DNA of 8,101 bases from Candidatus Pacearchaeota archaeon (GTDB lineage Archaea; Nanobdellota; Nanobdellia; UBA10117; JABICX01): positions 1 to 8,101 of the forward strand of contig JAFCCX010000015.1 in the NCBI GenBank assembly GCA_017609995.1, in the 5' to 3' direction. Numbering within the stretch: position 1 is the first letter of the stretch; each line of letters starts with the position of its first letter. The translations under genes were made by a program, and so were the position numbers. The notes below the pieces were generated by a model. It was given only the letters and a program-made list of their open reading frames with translations. It searched no databases and was not told where the DNA came from. Of this stretch, positions 4,556 through 8,101 are shown piece by piece.

Positions 4556-6459
4556 AACTCGAAGACGCGCCTTATTTTATGAATGTTAGAGGACCAACAA
4601 GTTATTGGCACGCATTAGATTCTGAATCTTTACAAAACTATCAAGTACCTCCTGCACTTATTGGTATTTCAGCTGATCCAACTAAAGACCAACTTCAAGC
4701 TTTGAAAGCAAGAATTTTCCAGGGTGCAAAACATGTTGAACTTGGTTTCTTTGGAAAAGAAAAAGGAAGTTTGCGACAAGGTGCAACAACACCTGAAATG
4801 TTTGGTAAAGAGGAACGAGATGCAATGCGTCAAATGGCTAAAATAAATGATGTTACAGTAAGTACTCATTCTGCTGTTAATGTTATTGGACACGCAGGTT
4901 TAGGAAGTGAAGGAAAGTTTGATGAAAGTCAAAGACAAAAAGCTTTGTTTGAAGCACAAAGATCAATTGAGTTTGCAGCAGATGTTGCAGAAGGCGGACC
5001 TGTTGTAGTTCATACAGGAGAATTTCCGCGACCAATTTATGGTGTTGAAAAAGAAAAACCAGATATGTTCACAGGTTTCCCTGAAGAAAAGAAAAAAAGA
5101 GTTCATTATCTTGTTGATGAAAAAGATGGTCGTGTAATTAAGGGTGTAAGAGAAGATGTTGAAAATTTTGGTGTTCGATATAAACGAGATTCAAAAACCG
5201 GAGATTATGAATATCGTGAAGATATGTTTGGACACAAAATAAAAGTTCCTGAAATTGATGAAGAAGGTAAAGTTATTACTGAAAAGAAAGAGTGGGATTG
5301 GTACATAAAAGAAGCTGAACGATTAAATAAAAAGAAAAGTGAAACTGAAAAACTAACACCTGCACAACTTTATTATGAAGATTCAATTCAAGCAAAAATT
5401 GACCAAGCCAGAGGTCAAGCAGATGAGTATGAGTTACATTATAATAAATACAAAGAAATGGCTGACAAATATCGTGAAGCACTAAATTTCTGGAAAGATT
5501 TAGAACCAAGAGTTCCTGATGATAAGAAAAGGTGGATTATGATGCGAGAGCATATTGACGCTAATCTTCCTGCAGAAGAAAAAAATCCAGTTGAATATCT
5601 TAAAAAAAGACTTTGGGAAACTGAAAAGGCAATGAGTTATGGTCAAGAAATTGCGTCATCTGCTCGTACACAAATGGCTGAAGCAGAAGACGCACAAAAA
5701 CGTGCAGTTCCAATTGAAGAATTTGCAATTAAGAAAAGTGCAGATTCATATGCACAACTTGGTGTGTTTGCAATGAGAGAACAAGAACACAAACACTTAA
5801 AGAAACCTCTTTTTGTTTCACCTGAAAATCTTTTCAATGAACAATATGGTTCTCATCCACAAGAACTTAAAAACATAATTGTAAAATCAAGAGAACGAAT
5901 GGTTGACCTCCTAACAAAATCAAAAATTGATGGTGAGAACAATCCAAATTACAGAGCAGATATCTCATCTTCTGAAGCAAAGAAGAGAGCTAGTGAACAT
6001 ATTAAAGCAACATTTGATATTGGACATGCAAATACGTGGAGAAAATATTTCACAGGCAAACCAGAAGAATTTAAGAAATGGATGTTAGGACAAGTTGCAG
6101 ACTTGCAAAAAGAAGGTGTACTTGGTCATGTGCACATTACAGATAACTTTGGTTATTATGATGAACATGTAACACCTGGTCAAGGTAATATTCCATTAAA
6201 AGAATTTGTTGAGGAATTAAGAAAAGGTGGATTTAAACAGCAAATGATTGTTGAACCAGGTCATCAAGATTGGCAAATGATGACTGGAACTTGGCGAGCA
6301 TTAAATAGTCCAATCTATAAGATTGATGGTGCTTGGCAAACTTGGACTGATGTTGAACATGGTTATTTTGGAGAGACTCGTTCACCAAGATATATGTTTG
6401 GAGAAATGGCTCCAGATCCAAAGATGTGGACTCTCTGGTCTGAAATTCCATTAGAATGA
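4552..6459 (+). CDS. Endonuclease IV-like TIM-barrel metalloprotein with a large central insertion
   Basis: This 635-residue protein belongs to the AP endonuclease 2/xylose isomerase-like TIM-barrel superfamily. Barrel strands are visible as HVELGF (61-66), VSTHSA (103-108), VVVHTG (151-156), FVSPENLF (421-428), FDIGHA (488-493), HVHITDN (526-532) and MIVEPGH (565-571). All nine trinuclear-metal ligands of E. coli endonuclease IV can be matched: H106, H154, E425, D489, H492, H528, D537, H539 and E568 for H69, H109, E145, D179, H182, H216, D229, H231 and E261. The spacings Dx2H, DxH, H-to-H (36 vs 34) and H-to-E (29 vs 30) agree well. Endonuclease IV is about 285 residues; the excess is mostly an insertion between H154 and E425, first beta-hairpin-like (about 165-250), then Lys/Glu-rich helices (about 250-410). 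A Trp-rich C-terminal tail (about 580-635) is also extra. Abasic-site or other phosphodiester cleavage is the natural guess; a sugar isomerase/epimerase remains possible. It overlaps the upstream gene by 4 bases. Confidence 0.82.
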   Translation: MKLEDAPYFMNVRGPTSYWHALDSESLQNYQVPPALIGISADPTKDQLQALKARIFQGAKHVELGFFGKEKGSLRQGATTPEMFGKEERDAMRQMAKINDVTVSTHSAVNVIGHAGLGSEGKFDESQRQKALFEAQRSIEFAADVAEGGPVVVHTGEFPRPIYGVEKEKPDMFTGFPEEKKKRVHYLVDEKDGRVIKGVREDVENFGVRYKRDSKTGDYEYREDMFGHKIKVPEIDEEGKVITEKKEWDWYIKEAERLNKKKSETEKLTPAQLYYEDSIQAKIDQARGQADEYELHYNKYKEMADKYREALNFWKDLEPRVPDDKKRWIMMREHIDANLPAEEKNPVEYLKKRLWETEKAMSYGQEIASSARTQMAEAEDAQKRAVPIEEFAIKKSADSYAQLGVFAMREQEHKHLKKPLFVSPENLFNEQYGSHPQELKNIIVKSRERMVDLLTKSKIDGENNPNYRADISSSEAKKRASEHIKATFDIGHANTWRKYFTGKPEEFKKWMLGQVADLQKEGVLGHVHITDNFGYYDEHVTPGQGNIPLKEFVEELRKGGFKQQMIVEPGHQDWQMMTGTWRALNSPIYKIDGAWQTWTDVEHGYFGETRSPRYMFGEMAPDPKMWTLWSEIPLE

Positions 6460-6475
6460 TTTCTATAGCACAAAC

Positions 6476-6482
6476 TATATAT
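6476..6482 (+). promoter_or_regulatory. TATA element of the nucleotidyltransferase gene
   Basis: TATATAT after CAAAC is centred about 33 nt before the ATG at 6512, predicting a start site a few bases upstream of the codon. A second run (GTATATTATAGTATATAAAA, 6491-6510) is too close to the ATG to be the box. Confidence 0.45.
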
Positions 6483-6511
6483 TGAAGCGTGTATATTATA
6501 GTATATAAAAG

Positions 6512-7324
6512 ATGAAATTCCTTTTGAAGAGAAAGAAATATCCTTTCGAACATAAGTATCCTAGAGACCAAATAGACACAGCACGAAAGTTTGCAAAAGT
6601 TGTTTACAAAGAACTTGGAGACTTTGTTGTTGCTTTAACTCTTTTTGGTTCTGCTGCTCGTAGAGATAAAAGAGCAAGAGATATTGATGTTATGATTATT
6701 ATTGATGATGTTCATGTAAATCTAACTCGTGAACTTGTTGAAACTTATAGAATTATAATTGCAAAAGCTGTTTCAAAGATTGATCCAAAACGACTTCATG
6801 TACAAACAGTTAAGTGGTCAACTTTCTGGGAATATGTAAGAGTTGGCGACCCAGTTGCAATTAATATTCTTCGAGATAGTATTGCATTAATTGACATTGG
6901 TTTCTTTGATCCACTTCAAGGCCTGTTATTTAGCGGAAGAATAAGACCAACAGGTGAATCTGTATGGACTTATTATTCAATGGCTCCAGCTAGCATCAAT
7001 AAATCAAATGTACATATTGATCTAGCTATTGTAGATTTATACTGGGCTGTTATTGACGCTTCACACGCAGCTCTTATGTCTATTGGTGAAATTCCACCAT
7101 CTCCAAACCATGTAGCTGATATGTTACAAGAGAAGCTTGTTAAAACAAAGAAACTTGATGCAAGATATGTTACAATTCTAAAGCATATTTATGAAGTAGC
7201 TAAGCGAATCATGCATAGAGACGATCATAACTTTGATGGTAAGGATTATGATAAATATAGAAGATTTGCAGATGAATTTGTTAGAAAAATGCGTATATTT
7301 ATTGAAAAACAAGAATTAAGATAA
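6512..7324 (+). CDS. Nucleotidyltransferase (MNT-type) with HEPN-like helical C-terminal domain
   Basis: The 270-residue protein starts with a basic segment and a helix. It then has the polymerase-beta-type nucleotidyltransferase signature LFGSAARRDKRARDIDVMII (44-63): G46-S47 and the metal-binding pair D57/D59. The expected third acidic residue, near the strand LHVQTV (95-100), is not obvious; Q98 occupies a likely position, so activity is uncertain. From about residue 160 the protein is helical, with DLAIVDLYWAVIDASHAALM (170-189), a GEIPPSPNHV turn and a final helix pair, resembling HEPN/substrate-binding domains that accompany MNT domains. R232-x6-H239 could match the loose HEPN RNase motif Rx4-6H, but the usual polar residue after Arg is absent. 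MNT proteins transfer a nucleotide to protein, RNA or small molecules; the target here is unknown. It has its own promoter, is followed by a perfect hairpin and converges on the 111-aa gene. No separate toxin or antitoxin partner is visible. Confidence 0.82.
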   Translation: MKFLLKRKKYPFEHKYPRDQIDTARKFAKVVYKELGDFVVALTLFGSAARRDKRARDIDVMIIIDDVHVNLTRELVETYRIIIAKAVSKIDPKRLHVQTVKWSTFWEYVRVGDPVAINILRDSIALIDIGFFDPLQGLLFSGRIRPTGESVWTYYSMAPASINKSNVHIDLAIVDLYWAVIDASHAALMSIGEIPPSPNHVADMLQEKLVKTKKLDARYVTILKHIYEVAKRIMHRDDHNFDGKDYDKYRRFADEFVRKMRIFIEKQELR

Positions 7325-7326
7325 GA

Positions 7327-7342
7327 AGGGCGCGAACGCCCT
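7327..7342. terminator. Perfect 6-bp GC-rich hairpin between convergent genes
   Basis: AGGGCG (7327-7332) and CGCCCT (7337-7342) pair perfectly around a 4-base loop, CGAA on the plus strand and TTCG on the minus strand. It lies 3 nt past one stop codon and 8 nt before the other, in otherwise AT-rich sequence, so it can serve both transcripts as a 3' end or protective stem. There is no long T-run after it on either strand, so termination proper is less certain than 3'-end folding. Confidence 0.6.
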
Positions 7343-7350
7343 AATTAAAT

Positions 7351-7686
7351 TTAAGCTTTTGCTGATGTTCTAAAAGCGTCGATACCTCTCTGTCCAAAGC
7401 CTTCTAGAATAGATACTAAACCTGCTGTCTTTTTCAGAGTGTCAACTTCTAATTCATCGCCGTCTTTTGTGCTTTCAGACATATCATATAATTGACCGTC
7501 TGTAACATCATATACAGTTCTGAAGTCTGTTGAGTTATGTCTTGCTTTTTCGACATCAATTTCATCTGCACCAATTAAAGTAGCATATAGTCTTCCTAAA
7601 ATCGGAGCATATTCTCCAATCTTATGAACACCAGCTAATGCTAGGTCTTTAATTGCTTTTAGTGCTTCGTAATTTGCTTTTGCCAT
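7351..7686 (-). CDS. Uncharacterised 111-aa protein with strong ribosome-binding site
   Basis: This small soluble protein opens with an amphipathic, Ala-rich helix (MAKANYEALKAIKDLALAGVH). A second helix, YAPILGRLYATLIGADEID (26-44), follows, then a polar/acidic middle (about 46-80, including DFRTVYDVTDGQLYDMSEST). A C-terminal helix contains KKTAGLVSILEGFGQRGIDAF (85-105). It has no cysteine, metal cluster, signal peptide or membrane helix, and I recognise no family. Its start is the best supported in the window: GAGGTGAT lies 8 nt before the ATG, complementary to the archaeal 16S 3' end, whereas the neighbouring genes look leaderless. That suggests a transcript with a leader and high translation. 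It is a single-gene unit, convergent with the nucleotidyltransferase and divergent from the gene at 7820. An abundant small structural or binding protein would fit, but this is inference. Confidence 0.82.
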   Translation of the reverse strand: MAKANYEALKAIKDLALAGVHKIGEYAPILGRLYATLIGADEIDVEKARHNSTDFRTVYDVTDGQLYDMSESTKDGDELEVDTLKKTAGLVSILEGFGQRGIDAFRTSAKA

Positions 7687-7694
7687 TTTTAATC

Positions 7695-7702
7695 ATCACC
7701 TC
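7695..7702 (-). promoter_or_regulatory. Strong Shine-Dalgarno site of the 111-aa gene
   Basis: Read leftward, GAGGTGAT lies 8 nt before the ATG at 7686, an 8-base match to the consensus complementary to the archaeal 16S rRNA 3' end. It fixes the start codon and is the only site of this strength I see before any gene here. Confidence 0.8.
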
Positions 7703-7730
7703 ATGAGTGTTACTAATAAGTCATAAATTT

Positions 7731-7740
7731 CGTTTAAAAA
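7731..7740 (-). promoter_or_regulatory. Candidate TATA element of the 111-aa gene
   Basis: Read leftward, TTTTTAAACG is centred about 50 nt before the ATG, predicting a transcript start near 7710 and a leader of about 24 nt that includes the Shine-Dalgarno site. The element is not a textbook TATA box. Confidence 0.4.
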
Positions 7741-7786
7741 GCTTTCCTTTTTAGAAATGTAGGTTTCAGCGAACATAAGAGTAAGC

Positions 7787-7792
7787 TTTATA
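7787..7792 (+). promoter_or_regulatory. TATA element of the gene starting at 7820
   Basis: TTTATA within GTAAGCTTTATATTGC is centred about 30 nt before the ATG at 7820, predicting a leaderless or nearly leaderless transcript and supporting that start. Confidence 0.5.
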
Positions 7793-7819
7793 TTGCTTTC
7801 TGAACTATTGATTTTTATA

Positions 7820-8101
7820 ATGGCTGATAAAAAAAGCCCAAATTCTAAGTACCTAAAGCCTGCAGATAGTGATATTTTGAAAGTCAAAGCAGCTCAAAAA
7901 ATCGCTGAAATGCAAGAAAAGCGAAAAGAAGCTTCTGAAAAAATAAAAAAAATAATTCAAAAAACAGTAGAGAGAGCTATACCTTTTAAGAAAGCTGCTC
8001 TAACAGCTTACAAAAAAGATATTGTAGGTATTGTTGCTTTACCACCAAGACCTGAACAAGATAAAACTAAGGAAAAACAACCAGAAGTTCTTGTAATTCT
8101 T
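7820..8101 (+). CDS. Start of a Lys-rich protein, possible divergent nucleotidyltransferase (truncated by window end)
   Basis: Ninety-four codons are open from this ATG to the window edge. The visible part begins MADKKSPNSKYLKPADSD. A long Lys/Glu-rich helix follows (about 18-58, with KIAEMQEKRKEASEKIKKII), then a helix ending ALTAYKKDI, and then strand-like IVGIVALPP (68-76), a charged loop and EVLVIL at the edge. The order of strand, Gly-containing turn, charged loop of about 15 residues and second hydrophobic strand resembles positions 40-63 of the nucleotidyltransferase upstream. However, the Gly-Ser pair is absent (ALPP instead) and the acidic pair is not seen before the cut. A degenerate member of the same superfamily is therefore only a suggestion. 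A well-placed TATA element supports the start. An opposite-strand reading across 7696-7887 is discarded in favour of this one. Confidence 0.65.
   Translation, partial: MADKKSPNSKYLKPADSDILKVKAAQKIAEMQEKRKEASEKIKKIIQKTVERAIPFKKAALTAYKKDIVGIVALPPRPEQDKTKEKQPEVLVIL

Noticed and set aside
6233..6571. Leftward 112-aa reading spanning the end of the TIM-barrel gene and the start of the nucleotidyltransferase gene
   Set aside because: It crosses two confidently called genes and their intergenic promoter, and its protein resembles no family.
6512..7324. Idea that the nucleotidyltransferase is a classical MNT/HEPN toxin-antitoxin pair
   Set aside because: Both halves are in one chain and there is no adjacent small partner gene on the same strand. 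The HEPN RNase motif match (R232-x6-H239) lacks the usual polar residue after Arg.
7696..7887. Leftward 63-aa reading across the divergent intergenic region
   Set aside because: It overlaps the Shine-Dalgarno site of the 111-aa gene and the TATA box and start of the gene at 7820. The rightward frame fits the promoter better.
1..8101. Search for tRNA, rRNA, transposase, integrase or attachment-site signs
   Set aside because: No TTC-arm motif in a cloverleaf context, no rRNA-like sequence, no DDE or integrase motifs and no terminal inverted repeats bounding a module were seen by eye.

Overview
The window comes from an AT-rich (roughly one third GC by eye) archaeal genome. The archaeal assignment rests on four things: TATA elements placed about 25-30 nt before most start codons, which implies leaderless transcripts; a DUF63 membrane protein, an archaeal family; a two-CBS-domain protein ending in a zinc ribbon; and one strong GAGGTGAT Shine-Dalgarno site. 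The many unrecognisable proteins and short intergenic gaps fit a DPANN lineage (Woesearchaeota/Pacearchaeota-like). That placement is inference.

Layout. (1) 1-890: the start of a leftward ArsR-like winged-helix regulator, divergent from a rightward CBS-CBS-zinc-ribbon gene. The shared 148-bp promoter region carries short inverted and direct repeats. The stretch after the CBS gene can fold into several stems. (2) 891-3922: four consecutive leftward genes: a 461-aa soluble protein of unknown function, a coiled-coil protein with a glutamine-rich tail, a 71-aa single-span membrane protein and a DUF63 polytopic membrane protein. Each has its own TATA element, so this is a run of single-gene units more than one operon. 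(3) 4022-6459: a rightward two-gene operon with a 4-base overlap, made of a charged, probably disordered 177-aa protein and a 635-aa TIM-barrel protein. The latter appears to keep all nine metal ligands of endonuclease IV, but the barrel is split by a large insertion. (4) 6512-7324: a nucleotidyltransferase with a helical, HEPN-like C-terminal half. It converges on a 111-aa gene of unknown function that carries the only strong Shine-Dalgarno site seen. A perfect GC-rich hairpin lies between the two. (5) 7820-8101: the start of a further rightward gene that runs off the window and may be a divergent relative of the nucleotidyltransferase.

I see no tRNA, rRNA, CRISPR array, transposase or integrase. 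The most notable item is the 635-aa endonuclease IV-like protein with its coupled upstream partner. Next are the nucleotidyltransferase-HEPN-like protein with its possible paralogue, and the adjacent pair of uncharacterised leftward genes. None of these is shown here to be a new system.
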